Shown one piece after another: positions 18,256-26,482 of a DNA stretch of 64,000 nucleotides. The notes below the pieces were generated by a model. That model had not been told where the DNA came from and searched no databases. It was given only the letters and a program-made list of their open reading frames with translations. Origin of the DNA: Algibacter miyuki (GTDB lineage: Bacteria > Bacteroidota > Bacteroidia > Flavobacteriales > Flavobacteriaceae); NCBI RefSeq assembly GCF_030409805.1, contig NZ_JAUFQP010000007.1, forward strand, positions 1,054,001 through 1,118,000. The letters are read 5' to 3'. Numbering within the stretch: position 1 is the stretch's first letter; the number at the start of each line of letters is the position of its first letter. A program made the translations under genes and the position numbers.

Positions 18256-18397
18256 CGCGCTTTCCGCTATATCTTTTTGCAAAGTAATCCTGAACTTGTT
18301 TCAGGATCTGTTCAATTCCAAAGAAATTTCAGTTAAAAATTAAAGCATAGCCTATTTAAATGCTTTACAAAAAGGATGCCGCTACAATCACTATCGC
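18256..18397 (-). repeat. Intergenic repeat family, copy B (degenerate, A/B subtype)
   Basis: Read on the minus strand it begins GCGATAGTGATTGTAGCGG, then CATCCTTTTT, and returns with AAAAAGATATAGCGGAAAGC, matching copy A arm for arm. The insert between the arms is longer and includes a GATCCTGAAAC/GTTCAGGAT hairpin. The right end is eroded. It lies 34 bases after the stop of the DUF2007 gene. Confidence 0.65.
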
Positions 18398-18431
18398 ATA
18401 AAGTTCTGGGACCTATTGAATAGTAATGCAA

Positions 18432-18641
18432 TTAAACTTGCATGGCACTCATTATTTTCTCAGCCTGTTCTAGGTCTGAATTTAACACCTGAAGTTCAAC
18501 TTCACAAGTAGGTACATAATGCATTAATTGTGTTGTAAACTCGTTTTTTAAGTAACAGGTAATGCCTTCAGATTCTAGTTTGCCTTTTAGTATAATTAAA
18601 TCCGAAGCTAAGTTCGATTTTTTAATGGTTGTTAAGCTCAT
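18432..18641 (-). CDS. DUF2007-type small signal-transducing-like protein
   Basis: A 69-residue protein of compact alpha/beta type: an N-terminal strand, the LKGKLESEGITCYLKNEF segment, a central variable loop, and the C-terminal VELQVLNSDLEQAEKIMSAM. This is the DUF2007 pattern, often named putative prokaryotic signal transducing protein, related to the PII/ACT-like ferredoxin fold. No experimentally settled role is known to me. It stands alone on the minus strand. Confidence 0.75.
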   Translation of the reverse strand: MSLTTIKKSNLASDLIILKGKLESEGITCYLKNEFTTQLMHYVPTCEVELQVLNSDLEQAEKIMSAMQV

Positions 18642-18673
18642 TTATTTTTTTTGGTATTAATTTTAACGTAAAA

Positions 18674-18709
18674 TAATAACACCTTATCGTTTAAAATAAA
18701 GTGTTATTT
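18674..18709 (-). terminator. Probable terminator after the 89-residue hypothetical gene
   Basis: AATAACAC pairs with GTGTTATT over a loop of about 19 bases; moderate stem with a weak T-tract on the minus strand. Confidence 0.4.
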
Positions 18710-18749
18710 CATAATAAATAGAATTATTTTTATACATGGTCAAACCGTA

Positions 18750-19019
18750 TTAGTCCACATGGTCTTCTTCAAAATACCACCATAAACTGGAATCTATGGA
18801 CGATTTCATCTTGGAGATATCCGCATCATCTTTTAAAAATACAGTAATATTTTCGCCAACTCTATTTTGTCCAATACTTTCTGTTATTTCAATAAGATCA
18901 ATTTCATTAAAATGCTCCAAATGTTTTTTAATTCGTGTATCTAAAGTTTCATCACTCAAGAAAATCTTGATAGCTTGCTGGTTTGGGGAATTTCTAATTT
19001 CAGATCTAAAGGGTAGCAT
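18750..19019 (-). CDS. Small hypothetical protein
   Basis: The start at 19019 (MLPFRSEIRNSPN) gives 89 residues; the upstream extension of the frame has a hydrophobic, unlikely N-terminus. The protein is acidic with alternating strand/helix character (AIKIFLSDE, ENITVFLKDDADISKM) and ends SLWWYFEEDHVD. I do not recognise a family. The neighbouring DUF2007 gene is of similar size and direction, so they may be co-expressed, but a hairpin separates them. Confidence 0.6.
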   Translation of the reverse strand: MLPFRSEIRNSPNQQAIKIFLSDETLDTRIKKHLEHFNEIDLIEITESIGQNRVGENITVFLKDDADISKMKSSIDSSLWWYFEEDHVD

Positions 19020-19121
19020 AGGCGTAAGTATTAAGTTAAACAATAAGTAATTGCAAATGCAATAGTCTAAAGTTAATGATTTATTCAATATATTTCAATA
19101 AAATTATTAAATTAACACTAA

Positions 19122-19583
19122 ATGAGTATTATTTTAACAAAAATGCTATTTAAAATAGAACAGCATATTCCTTTTGAAAGTAAAACTAATGCTGAAATTT
19201 CGAAATCTACGGTAGGTTGGCAGCTAGATCATGCTCTGAAAGTGATTAATTCGGTAAGTGCGCAAGCGATAAATTCTGACCCGGGAAGCTATAAATCTAG
19301 CTTTAGTTTTATGCGGATAGCGTTGTTTAAATTGGGTTTCTTTCCAAGAGGTAAGGCAAGAGCTCCAAAAGCGGTTAGGCCTCCGGAAATCATTGTAGAA
19401 GCTGAAATACTTAAGCAGCTGCAAACGGCTAGAACGTATATTAATAAACTAGAAATACTTCCAGAAAACGCCTATTTTAATCATCCGATGTTTGGTATGC
19501 TAAATAAAAAGCAGACGCTCCGTTTTTTAGAAATCCACACCAATCATCATCTGAAAATTATACGCGATATTTTAAAATCATAA
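19122..19583 (+). CDS. DUF1569 (DinB-like) protein
   Basis: A 153-residue helical protein. WQLDHALKVINS (about 28-39) near the N-terminus and the C-terminal NHPMFGMLNKKQTLRFLEIHTNHHLK (His at about 125, 142, 145 and 146) give the conserved His pattern of DUF1569, a branch of the DinB/YfiT metal-binding four-helix fold. Likely a cytosolic metal-dependent hydrolase or thiol transferase relative; the reaction is unknown. A strong terminator begins at the stop codon. Confidence 0.8.
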   Translation: MSIILTKMLFKIEQHIPFESKTNAEISKSTVGWQLDHALKVINSVSAQAINSDPGSYKSSFSFMRIALFKLGFFPRGKARAPKAVRPPEIIVEAEILKQLQTARTYINKLEILPENAYFNHPMFGMLNKKQTLRFLEIHTNHHLKIIRDILKS

Positions 19584-19621
19584 AAAAAGGTTCTTCGAAA
19601 TGCTTTCAAAGAACCTTTTTT
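19584..19621. terminator. Bidirectional terminator between DUF1569 and phytase genes
   Basis: AAAAAAGGTTCTT pairs with AAGAACCTTTTTT around a 13-base loop, between convergent genes. Confidence 0.85.
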
Positions 19622-19640
19622 AATTAAAATATAAAATGTT

Positions 19641-20657
19641 TTATTCTAGTAATTTCAGCTTTGCTAAATCGTGGAAATAGAAATTCTTTTCATCATTCAT
19701 AGAAACAAAAACACCATTAGGGAATTTATCGCCTAAAGCCACTGTTGTAACGTCGCAACCGTCGGTTTCCAAAGTGCCTAAATTTAACTCCTTAATAAAA
19801 GCGTTTGTTTTTAAATCGAAAATGCAAAACGTATGTGCTTGTTGGTTAGATACTATTAAAAACGATTTGTTGGCGTATTTTGCAATAGCAATACCTTCAA
19901 TATCGCGTTCAAAATATTCACCACCAAAGGTGTGAATTTCTTTATCGCCTTGCGATGGCTCAGCGTGGTATTGACGTATGCCATGCATCTCATCAGAATA
20001 ATATACCATACCAGTTTCATTATCTACGGCAATAGCTTCTATTTCTTTTTTGCCGCTAAAAGCTCCAAAAGTTCTAACAAGTTTTGAGTGTACCCCCAAA
20101 CTATCCGAAGTCAATAAATATTGGTGTAAATAACCTTCTTTTGGTCCGTTTTTACGTCCAACAATAGCGTAGATATCATTTGTTTTTGGCGACTTATAAA
20201 GTGCGATACCCATTGGGGCGTCGAATTCTAGCTCTGTTTCATTTTCAAAAACAGGAAAACCGCCGTTATCCAAAGGTTTCATATCTGGCACCGAATACAA
20301 ACGGATGGTTTTGTTTTCTCTTTCGGTAAAAGCAATAATATCGGATTGGGTAGAATCGTTGAGTTTAAAACCATATTCTAAATCGATGTTGTTAGGTCGT
20401 TTTATGTTTCTAATGGTTTTATTTTCTATAATTTTTCCGTCTAAATCAAAAGCATAAATAGCACCATTGGTTTCTTTATCTGTCCCGAAAATGATGCTTT
20501 TTGATGCATCGTTTGGGTTTACCCAAATGGCAGGGTCATCAGTGTCGTGAAGTGTGTTTTCTGTAATAACATCTGGTGCAATTTCAGGAAATTGAGTTCC
20601 GCATGCGGTCAATAATGTTAAGCTTCCTAATAATATTATTTTATTGTACTTCATCAT
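19641..20657 (-). CDS. Beta-propeller phytase, lipoprotein
   Basis: A 338-residue protein with a lipoprotein signal (LLTAC, Cys at about 19). The N-terminal TLHDTDDPAIWVNPNDASKS (about 36-55) is the phytase signature that supplies calcium ligands, followed by GTDKETNGAIYAFDLDGK and later EGIAIAKY/EAIAVDNETG blades. The family hydrolyses inositol hexakisphosphate at a six-bladed propeller. It follows the TonB receptor gene by two bases, and that operon carries candidate Pho boxes, so the pair is probably an outer-membrane phytate-phosphorus uptake unit. Confidence 0.92.
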   Translation of the reverse strand: MMKYNKIILLGSLTLLTACGTQFPEIAPDVITENTLHDTDDPAIWVNPNDASKSIIFGTDKETNGAIYAFDLDGKIIENKTIRNIKRPNNIDLEYGFKLNDSTQSDIIAFTERENKTIRLYSVPDMKPLDNGGFPVFENETELEFDAPMGIALYKSPKTNDIYAIVGRKNGPKEGYLHQYLLTSDSLGVHSKLVRTFGAFSGKKEIEAIAVDNETGMVYYSDEMHGIRQYHAEPSQGDKEIHTFGGEYFERDIEGIAIAKYANKSFLIVSNQQAHTFCIFDLKTNAFIKELNLGTLETDGCDVTTVALGDKFPNGVFVSMNDEKNFYFHDLAKLKLLE

Positions 20658-20659
20658 GT

Positions 20660-23503
20660 TTAATTTCTTTTAAATAGATCGTATTTTAAACCAAAAGTTA
20701 AGCGTTGTCCGTAAGATTCAGATTGCATAGTTCTCGATTTTTTACCTTGATAATAACGTAAGGCCTGGTCTGTTATGTTGTTTAAACTTGCGTATATACT
20801 TAAGTTTTTATTGAACTTATAACCAGCGTTAAAATCTAAGAAAAATTGTTTGTCGTAATAACGGTCTTCAAAAGCGCGACCACCAATTTCATCTACATAA
20901 GCACCAGAGAAATTACCCGAAAGTCTAGCGTTAAACTTTTTATCAGCATAAGCTAACGATGCGTTAAACATATTTGGAGCTGTATTTGGTAAATCTAAAT
21001 CTGTACGTTCTTCGCCATCTTCATTTCTAATACCATCTGCACTAGATGATAAATGTGTGTAATTTAAGTAAACACTTAAGTTTCTTGCAAAACTTGGTAA
21101 GAAATCTAGTTGACGTTGGAACGCAAATTCAAATCCTAAAATAGAAGCTTGATCTCCATTGAAAGGTTGGTAAACTTCGTATTCGTTTTCATCTTCATAT
21201 TGAAAAACATAAATGAAATCTTGAATATCTTTATAGAAAACACCTCCGGAAATAATACCAACAGATTTAAAATAATGCTCTGCCATAACATCGAAATTCA
21301 TAGATGTTGTTGGATCTAGTTCGGAGTTTCCTAACTTAATTTCCTCATCTTCATTATTTATTTCTCTAAAAGGAACCAAATCAATATAGTTTGGTCTAGC
21401 CAGTGTGTTGGTCCAAGCAAAACGTAAAACGGTTTGTTTTGATAAGTCGTATTTTAAATGTAAACCCGGTAAAATGTTAGTGTATGTACTTTTGTCTGTA
21501 ACACTATTGCTGCCCGTGAAATCACCTTCTTCATCAAAAATAATTTCGTTACCTGTACTATTAATACTGGTGTGCTCTAATCTAATACCAAGTAAAATAT
21601 TTAATTTATCGGTTACTTGTTGGCTTGTCATGGCGTAACCAGAAAATACATTTTCGTCGACATCAAAATTTGCTGTTAGGTATTCTTCTGGTAAATCTTC
21701 AGCTTCAAATAAAGCAGCGTCGTTTAGGTTTAATTGTCCAAGAAATTCGGTAGTTGCAAAAGATCCAATAGCGTATTGACTACCAGCTAAGAAATCTGGA
21801 TTACTATAATTTCTAGTTGGAATACCTCCCAATAGATCGAAACTAGAATCTTCTGGGCTGTATTCGATAAAATTGTTGTTTCTGTTTTTGTTTTTTAATC
21901 TTGTTTTTATACCAAATTTTAAAGTTCCGTTGTGATCATCAAAGATGTTTAATGGTAATTTGAAATTAGCTAAAACGTTAAAGTCTTTTTCCTCGGTGTA
22001 TTGATTTTCTTCGGTTAACTCACCAAATTCAAAACTATTATAAAGTGCATCAGTATTATCAACAGGAGTGAATAAAGGATTTCTAGAGTCGTTGTTGTAA
22101 TTAATGGTGTATTCACTTTCGTATTCTAAATAACGCTCGTTTAAACGCTCTTCAGAAGCTTTAGAATAAGCCGCCATCCAGTCTATTTGTAGTTTGTTAA
22201 CTAAGTGCGCACCACCAATGTTATAGTTTTGCATGCGTTGATCTTCTAGTCTGGTATTTTGATTTCTATCATTGTCAATACCGCCTTTAGTTTGGCGTTT
22301 TGCTTCTACTGGAAACATGCTTAAATTACCATTAGAGTCTACCGTAAAATCGCCTGGCGCAATATCTTCGCCATCTAGAATTTCATGTTCTAATCTAAAT
22401 CTATTTTCGCGATCGTCTCTCCAGTTGTAAATGGATTTAAAGTAGATGCTGTTATTTTCATTTAATTTATAATCTAAATTGGCCGAAAAACTACGTCGTG
22501 TACGTTGTACAATATAATCTCTAATTTCAAAGGTTTTTGCATAAGGATTAACGGCTACTTCTTCTAAATTATCTTCGTCATCATTAGCGTTATATTCAAA
22601 TTCATCTTCCCATTCGGCTTCAAAATTATGACTTCCAAAATCGTTATCATTTACCGATGCTGAGAGCATCCATCCAAATTTTCCGTTATTACTTCTATTT
22701 CCTATTAAAAAGGAACCATTAAGTATTTTTTTATTTGAGATGTAATTAACACCCGATCCGGCAGTGGCTGAAACACGGAAACCTTCTGGAGATGTTCTTG
22801 TTACCAAGTTTACCGAGCCACCTAAAGCATCGGCATCCATATCTGGAGTTACGGCTTTGCTTACTTCAATAAGCTGAATCATATCCGCAGGAATTAAATC
22901 CATTTGTACATTACGGTTATCGCCTTCGGCAGAGGGTATACGGCTACCATTTAAAGTTACAGAGTTTAGTTGTGGCGCTAAACCACGAACAATAATGTTT
23001 CTAGCTTCACCTTGGTCTACTTGCATGGTGATACCGGGTATACGTTTAATAGCGTCACCGATGTTGGCATCTGGAAATTTACCAATTTGATCTGTAGATA
23101 CTACGTTGGTAATGTTTTGTTTGTTTTTTTGTGCATTAAGTGCTTTTGCTTGGCCACTAACATAACTTGTAATGGTTACGCCATCTAACTCTAATGCTTT
23201 TGGAGTAATATTAAAGTTTAATGTGGAAGTTGCTCCGGCTTTTACTAAAACGTCTGCGCTGCTATCATCATAACCTATGTAAGTTACTGTTATGGTTTGG
23301 TTACCTGCAGGAACGCCAATAAGTGTAAAATTTCCGTTAACATCGGATATTGTTCCCTTTTTTAAAGATTTAATTATAATATTACTAAAAGGGACTTTCA
23401 GTCCGTCGCTATCTGTAATAACTCCTTGTATATTACCTTCTTGCGATATGCCTAACAGCGAAAGTAGTAGCGTTATTATTAAAATGGCATTGTTTTTTCT
23501 CAT
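20660..23503 (-). CDS. TonB-dependent receptor of the phytase operon
   Basis: A 947-residue outer-membrane transporter. It has a signal peptide (1-20), a carboxypeptidase-regulatory-like domain (about 23-110, VITDSDGLKVPFSN...VTYIGYDD), a plug (about 125-240, with IPGITMQVDQGEARNIIVRG), and a 22-strand barrel ending LTFGLKYDLFKRN, whose final aromatic region suits BAM recognition. No SusD partner is adjacent; the phytase lipoprotein occupies that position two bases downstream. The likely cargo is phytate, inositol phosphates or another phosphorylated compound, inferred from context and candidate Pho boxes upstream. Confidence 0.9.
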   Translation of the reverse strand: MRKNNAILIITLLLSLLGISQEGNIQGVITDSDGLKVPFSNIIIKSLKKGTISDVNGNFTLIGVPAGNQTITVTYIGYDDSSADVLVKAGATSTLNFNITPKALELDGVTITSYVSGQAKALNAQKNKQNITNVVSTDQIGKFPDANIGDAIKRIPGITMQVDQGEARNIIVRGLAPQLNSVTLNGSRIPSAEGDNRNVQMDLIPADMIQLIEVSKAVTPDMDADALGGSVNLVTRTSPEGFRVSATAGSGVNYISNKKILNGSFLIGNRSNNGKFGWMLSASVNDNDFGSHNFEAEWEDEFEYNANDDEDNLEEVAVNPYAKTFEIRDYIVQRTRRSFSANLDYKLNENNSIYFKSIYNWRDDRENRFRLEHEILDGEDIAPGDFTVDSNGNLSMFPVEAKRQTKGGIDNDRNQNTRLEDQRMQNYNIGGAHLVNKLQIDWMAAYSKASEERLNERYLEYESEYTINYNNDSRNPLFTPVDNTDALYNSFEFGELTEENQYTEEKDFNVLANFKLPLNIFDDHNGTLKFGIKTRLKNKNRNNNFIEYSPEDSSFDLLGGIPTRNYSNPDFLAGSQYAIGSFATTEFLGQLNLNDAALFEAEDLPEEYLTANFDVDENVFSGYAMTSQQVTDKLNILLGIRLEHTSINSTGNEIIFDEEGDFTGSNSVTDKSTYTNILPGLHLKYDLSKQTVLRFAWTNTLARPNYIDLVPFREINNEDEEIKLGNSELDPTTSMNFDVMAEHYFKSVGIISGGVFYKDIQDFIYVFQYEDENEYEVYQPFNGDQASILGFEFAFQRQLDFLPSFARNLSVYLNYTHLSSSADGIRNEDGEERTDLDLPNTAPNMFNASLAYADKKFNARLSGNFSGAYVDEIGGRAFEDRYYDKQFFLDFNAGYKFNKNLSIYASLNNITDQALRYYQGKKSRTMQSESYGQRLTFGLKYDLFKRN

Positions 23504-23577
23504 GATTATGGTTCGTTATTTTGTCTTGACGAAATAATAAAAATGAGAATGAAATTAAGTTATCGTTTTTTAAAATT

Positions 23578-23599
23578 AACGTTAACTTAATTGAGGAAA
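23578..23599 (+). promoter_or_regulatory. Candidate Pho box, receptor/phytase operon (weak copy)
   Basis: AACGTTAACTT is followed in phase by AATTGAGGAAA. The first 11-mer fits the AA(T/G)GTTA motif well, the second only partly. It lies 75-96 bases upstream of the receptor start. Confidence 0.4.
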
Positions 23600-23606
23600 G
23601 CCTAGG

Positions 23607-23628
23607 TTTTTAACCTGTAGTTAACATT
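23607..23628 (-). promoter_or_regulatory. Candidate Pho box, receptor/phytase operon
   Basis: On the minus strand AATGTTAACTA is followed directly by CAGGTTAAAAA, with GTTA repeated at exactly 11 bases. Same orientation as the receptor gene. Confidence 0.5.
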
Positions 23629-23665
23629 AAAAACATATTGATAAAACATCAGTTTTTACCAACAC

Positions 23666-23695
23666 AAAAACCCCTTCTGTTTCCAGAAAGGGCTT
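23666..23695 (-). terminator. Terminator of the L21-L27 operon
   Basis: Read on the minus strand, CCCTTTCTG and CAGAAGGGG form a stem around GAAA-type loop bases and are followed by TTTTTG. It lies just after the rpmA stop. Confidence 0.75.
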
Positions 23696-23719
23696 TAATT
23701 CTATTAAGAATGTTAGTTT

Positions 23720-23980
23720 CTAAGCTTCGAAAGGTTCGATAGAAACATAAGATTTGTTATCTTTTTTCTTAGTAAATTTAACAAGACCATCAACATATGC
23801 ATGTAATGTATGATCTTTTCCTTGGTAAACGTTTTCACCTGGGTGATGCGTGTTACCACGTTGTCTTAAAATGATATTTCCAGCAATAGCAGCTTGTCCT
23901 CCAAATATCTTAACGCCTAAACGTTTTGATTCAGATTCTCTACCATTCTTCGAACTACCAACTCCTTTTTTATGAGCCAT
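23720..23980 (-). CDS. rpmA: 50S ribosomal protein L27
   Basis: An 86-residue basic protein. The N-terminus [20 protein letters not shown] and the following [27 protein letters not shown] and GKDHTLHA are the complete L27 signature. The N-terminal tail reaches the peptidyl-transferase centre. There is no extra N-terminal leader needing cleavage of the Firmicutes kind. It lies 41 bases downstream of rplU in the usual bacterial order. Confidence 0.97.
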   Translation of the reverse strand: MAHKKGVGSSKNGRESESKRLGVKIFGGQAAIAGNIILRQRGNTHHPGENVYQGKDHTLHAYVDGLVKFTKKKDNKSYVSIEPFEA

Positions 23981-24021
23981 GATCTAAGGTTTTATATTGT
24001 TATACTTAAGTAATTCAGCGA

Positions 24022-24645
24022 TTAAGCTTTACCACCATCTAATTCGTCTTGCCATTTTTTCAACTCATCCCATTTACCATCAGCAGCTAATTGAGCTTGT
24101 GCTGGCCATGTGTCAGTTACGTGGTTTCCACGAACATCAGCGATGATTTCAGAAATTTTAGCGGCATCTGTTTTCGCTAATTCAGCAAAAGTTGCAATAC
24201 CTGCAGCAGCTAAAGTTTCAGCGATTTTTGGTCCAATACCTTCAACTTTTTTCAAGTCATCAGCTTTTCCTGTTGCTTTTTTAGCAGCTGGTTTAGCTTC
24301 GGTTTTTTTTGCTGGGGCTGCCTTTTTAGCTCCAGAACCAGTAATACTTTCAATTACAATTTCAGTTAAAGATTGACGGTGACCATTTTTAACACGGTAA
24401 CCTTTACGTCTTTTCTTTTTGAAAACTATAACTTTGTCACCTTTAAGGTGTCTTAAGATTTTTGCACTTACTTGTGCTCCATCTATAGCTGGGGCGCCTA
24501 CAGTTACATTGTCACCATCACCAACTAGAAGTACGTTATCGAAAGAAACTTCCTTACCTTCTTCTGTTGCTAAACGGTTAACAAAAACTTTTTGGTCTTT
24601 TTCAACTTTAAATTGATGCCCTGCTATCTCTACAATTGCGTACAT
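24022..24645 (-). CDS. rplU: 50S ribosomal protein L21 with C-terminal helix-hairpin-helix extension
   Basis: Residues 1-103 are a complete L21 (MYAIVEIAGHQFKVEKDQK, and FKKKRRKGYRVKNGHRQ near the end). An Ala/Lys/Pro-rich linker of about 25 residues follows (KKAAPAKKTEAKPAAKKA), and then about 75 residues with LKKVEGIGPKIAETLAAAGI, a helix-hairpin-helix motif of the nucleic-acid-binding type, finishing with WPAQAQLAADGKWDELKKW. Normal L21 is about 103 residues, so the protein is doubled. The extension is common in Flavobacteriia; its purpose is unknown, with rRNA or DNA binding as the obvious possibility. Confidence 0.95.
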   Translation of the reverse strand: MYAIVEIAGHQFKVEKDQKVFVNRLATEEGKEVSFDNVLLVGDGDNVTVGAPAIDGAQVSAKILRHLKGDKVIVFKKKRRKGYRVKNGHRQSLTEIVIESITGSGAKKAAPAKKTEAKPAAKKATGKADDLKKVEGIGPKIAETLAAAGIATFAELAKTDAAKISEIIADVRGNHVTDTWPAQAQLAADGKWDELKKWQDELDGGKA

Positions 24646-24708
24646 AGCGTAACGTTTTTATTAATTAATTTGTTTATAAAATATGCTTACTTTGTCCATA
24701 AGCGGGTG

Positions 24709-24738
24709 CAAATATACTGCTAATTAATTAATTTACAA
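24709..24738 (-). promoter_or_regulatory. Promoter of rplU-rpmA
   Basis: On the minus strand TTG (24738-24736), a 19-base spacer and TATATTTG (24716-24709), a near-ideal Bacteroidota promoter. Confidence 0.65.
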
Positions 24739-24743
24739 ACCAT

Positions 24744-25196
24744 TTATTCGTTTTCAGTTACATTTTGACTTATTTTAAAGCGTTGCATGATTACAAAAGC
24801 CGAAACTACCGTTGTTGCTAAACCCATTATAGCAACTATAAAAGTAATTAAACCTGCGTTAATATTGAAGTTTCCGTTCATAGAATTAGTAAGTGCAGGT
24901 AAATAGTTCTGATCTATTTCTGTAGAATAAATTAAAAAGAAAGCTGTAAAAATTAGTGTGGCTATAAAACCAGTAAAAACACCTGTTTTAAAACCTTCGG
25001 CATAACTAAAAGTGTTAATATTTTGTAGTTTACGCAGACGTATTACTTCATAAATTCCAAAACCTGTAATTACAGAATTAAACAAACTAAATAAGGGGTT
25101 TTTGTGTAGGTCGAATAACCCGAGAACCAAGAAATATGCAATTAACACAGCACTTGTAACGAGTCCGAATCTAAGCGAGAGCGATATTTTTTTCAT
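24744..25196 (-). CDS. DUF4199 membrane protein
   Basis: A 150-residue protein with four predicted membrane helices. The pattern FGLVTSAVLIAYFLVLGL, then NSVITGFGIYEVIRLRK, then FSYAEGFKTGVFTGFIATLIFTAFFLIY, and a C-terminal helix ending in VVSAFVIMQRFK fits DUF4199, a Bacteroidota-specific family of unknown function often near glycosyltransferases. It stands alone here between the L21 promoter and the divergent metal-binding gene. Confidence 0.8.
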   Translation of the reverse strand: MKKISLSLRFGLVTSAVLIAYFLVLGLFDLHKNPLFSLFNSVITGFGIYEVIRLRKLQNINTFSYAEGFKTGVFTGFIATLIFTAFFLIYSTEIDQNYLPALTNSMNGNFNINAGLITFIVAIMGLATTVVSAFVIMQRFKISQNVTENE

Positions 25197-25344
25197 GGTT
25201 TTTATGGTTTAGTTCTTTTCAATTTCGTGAAAATTTGTGGTTTATCATAATATTTAAATGTTTTTTGATTAAAAATATTGTAATCACTCTGTTATAAGAA
25301 TCATAAAAAATCTCTATTTCAGGCTCTAAATAACAAGTATTTAG

Positions 25345-25352
25345 TAATTTTG
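25345..25352 (+). promoter_or_regulatory. -7 promoter element of the HMA lipoprotein gene
   Basis: TAATTTTG (TAnnTTTG), 27 bases before the chosen ATG at 25380. Confidence 0.45.
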
Positions 25353-25379
25353 TTATTCCATAAACTTAAAACGCTAGTT

Positions 25380-25775
25380 ATGAAAATGATAAAAAATATT
25401 TTAATGCTTGCAGTGGTTACTATTTTTGCATTTAGTTGTAAAAATGAAGCTAAAGCTGAAGTAAAAACAGTTGAACATGCTAATGATGCTGTTGCTAAAT
25501 TAGATCCAAATGCTACTTATGCTAAAGCGGAATTTACTATTGAAGGGATGACGTGCGCTATGGGATGTGCTGCGGCCATCGAGAAAAAAATAGCTAAAAT
25601 GGAAGGTGTAAAATCCTCTAAAGTTGATTTCGATAAAAAAATAGCCATGGTAGAATACGATGAAGCTAAAGTAACTCCAGAGTCTCTAACAAAAACCGTG
25701 TCTAGCGTTGCTGATTTATACAGTGTAAAGGATATGAAAACAGTTGCTGCTTTTTCTTCGGAAAGTGGAAGCTAG
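25380..25775 (+). CDS. Heavy-metal-associated domain lipoprotein
   Basis: Start chosen at 25380, where MKMIKNILMLAVV begins a lipoprotein signal ending FAFSC (Cys20). The 131-residue product holds one HMA fold (about 54-115) with FTIEGMTCAMGCAAAIEKK. The metal loop is C-x3-C (Cys-Ala-Met-Gly-Cys) instead of the classic CxxC, a variant I associate with Bacteroidota envelope HMA proteins. Likely role: periplasmic or outer-leaflet capture of copper, mercury or another thiophilic ion. No metal ATPase is adjacent. Confidence 0.87.
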   Translation: MKMIKNILMLAVVTIFAFSCKNEAKAEVKTVEHANDAVAKLDPNATYAKAEFTIEGMTCAMGCAAAIEKKIAKMEGVKSSKVDFDKKIAMVEYDEAKVTPESLTKTVSSVADLYSVKDMKTVAAFSSESGS

Positions 25776-25804
25776 TTCGTTTTCGAAAAATAATATTTTA
25801 TTAT

Positions 25805-25838
25805 AGATGCTTTGGTTTTAACTGAAGCATCTTTTTTT
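25805..25838 (+). terminator. Terminator of the HMA lipoprotein gene
   Basis: AGATGCTT pairs with AAGCATCT and is followed by a run of T. Confidence 0.8.
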
Positions 25839-25889
25839 ATTTCAAAATGCACCGTTTTAATAGCATTGCTTTCGGAATTGAAGCTCTTT

Positions 25890-26480
25890 TTATTCTTTCC
25901 ACTTAATGGTTTCCATAATATGCTTCATGTCGTTTTGTAAATAATTTGCGGCAGGAAGTATGGAGTCGTAGTTAGGTTTCGTGTTGAAATATAAAGAAGC
26001 CGTTAAAAAATGATTGATACTATCAGTAATATAAAACTGCGCTGGCGAAGCAACGTTTCCAATAACTTCAGAAAATAACCCGTAAACTTTACGCTCCGCA
26101 TTTTCGTATGGATATGCCGGAATTTCATCTGCCTTTTTGGTGTGTTCTAAAGTGAGTTTTTGCGCATCTTGAATAAAGTTTTCAAGGTTTGTATTGTTTT
26201 CGTTTACTGCTTTATATGTTAGAAATACGGTGCCATTTAATGTGGGATAGTCAATGTTAAGACCATAAGTTTGCGTTGGTGCATGCAATAATTTTAATGT
26301 TATTGGTGCCGCTAATGCGTTAGTTTCAAAAGTAAAAGGCAGTGGCTCTAAATGTGATGCGCTGTATTTAGGTGTTGGATATTCTAAGCGTAAAAAGGCT
26401 TTAGGTTTTGGGATAAAATCTTCTTGGCATGAAAAACATACTGCTAGTAGTAATAAAACGTAAAACCTTTTTAATGTCAT
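25890..26480 (-). CDS. gldD: Gliding motility lipoprotein GldD
   Basis: A 196-residue lipoprotein (CFSC, Cys18). The mature start QEDFIPKPKAFLRLEYPTP and the later YPYENAERKVYGLFSEV and AQFYITDSINHFLTASLYF are characteristic of GldD, required in Flavobacterium johnsoniae for gliding and linked to type IX secretion. It is the last gene of a mutY, ssb, gldE, gldD series on the minus strand and starts two bases after gldE ends. The T9SS cargo at the left edge indicates the machinery is in use. Confidence 0.92.
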   Translation of the reverse strand: MTLKRFYVLLLLAVCFSCQEDFIPKPKAFLRLEYPTPKYSASHLEPLPFTFETNALAAPITLKLLHAPTQTYGLNIDYPTLNGTVFLTYKAVNENNTNLENFIQDAQKLTLEHTKKADEIPAYPYENAERKVYGLFSEVIGNVASPAQFYITDSINHFLTASLYFNTKPNYDSILPAANYLQNDMKHIMETIKWKE

Positions 26481-26482
26481 AA

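Noticed and set aside
24110-24616. Open frames antisense to rplU
   Set aside because: Shadow frames of a clearly coding, conserved ribosomal protein gene.
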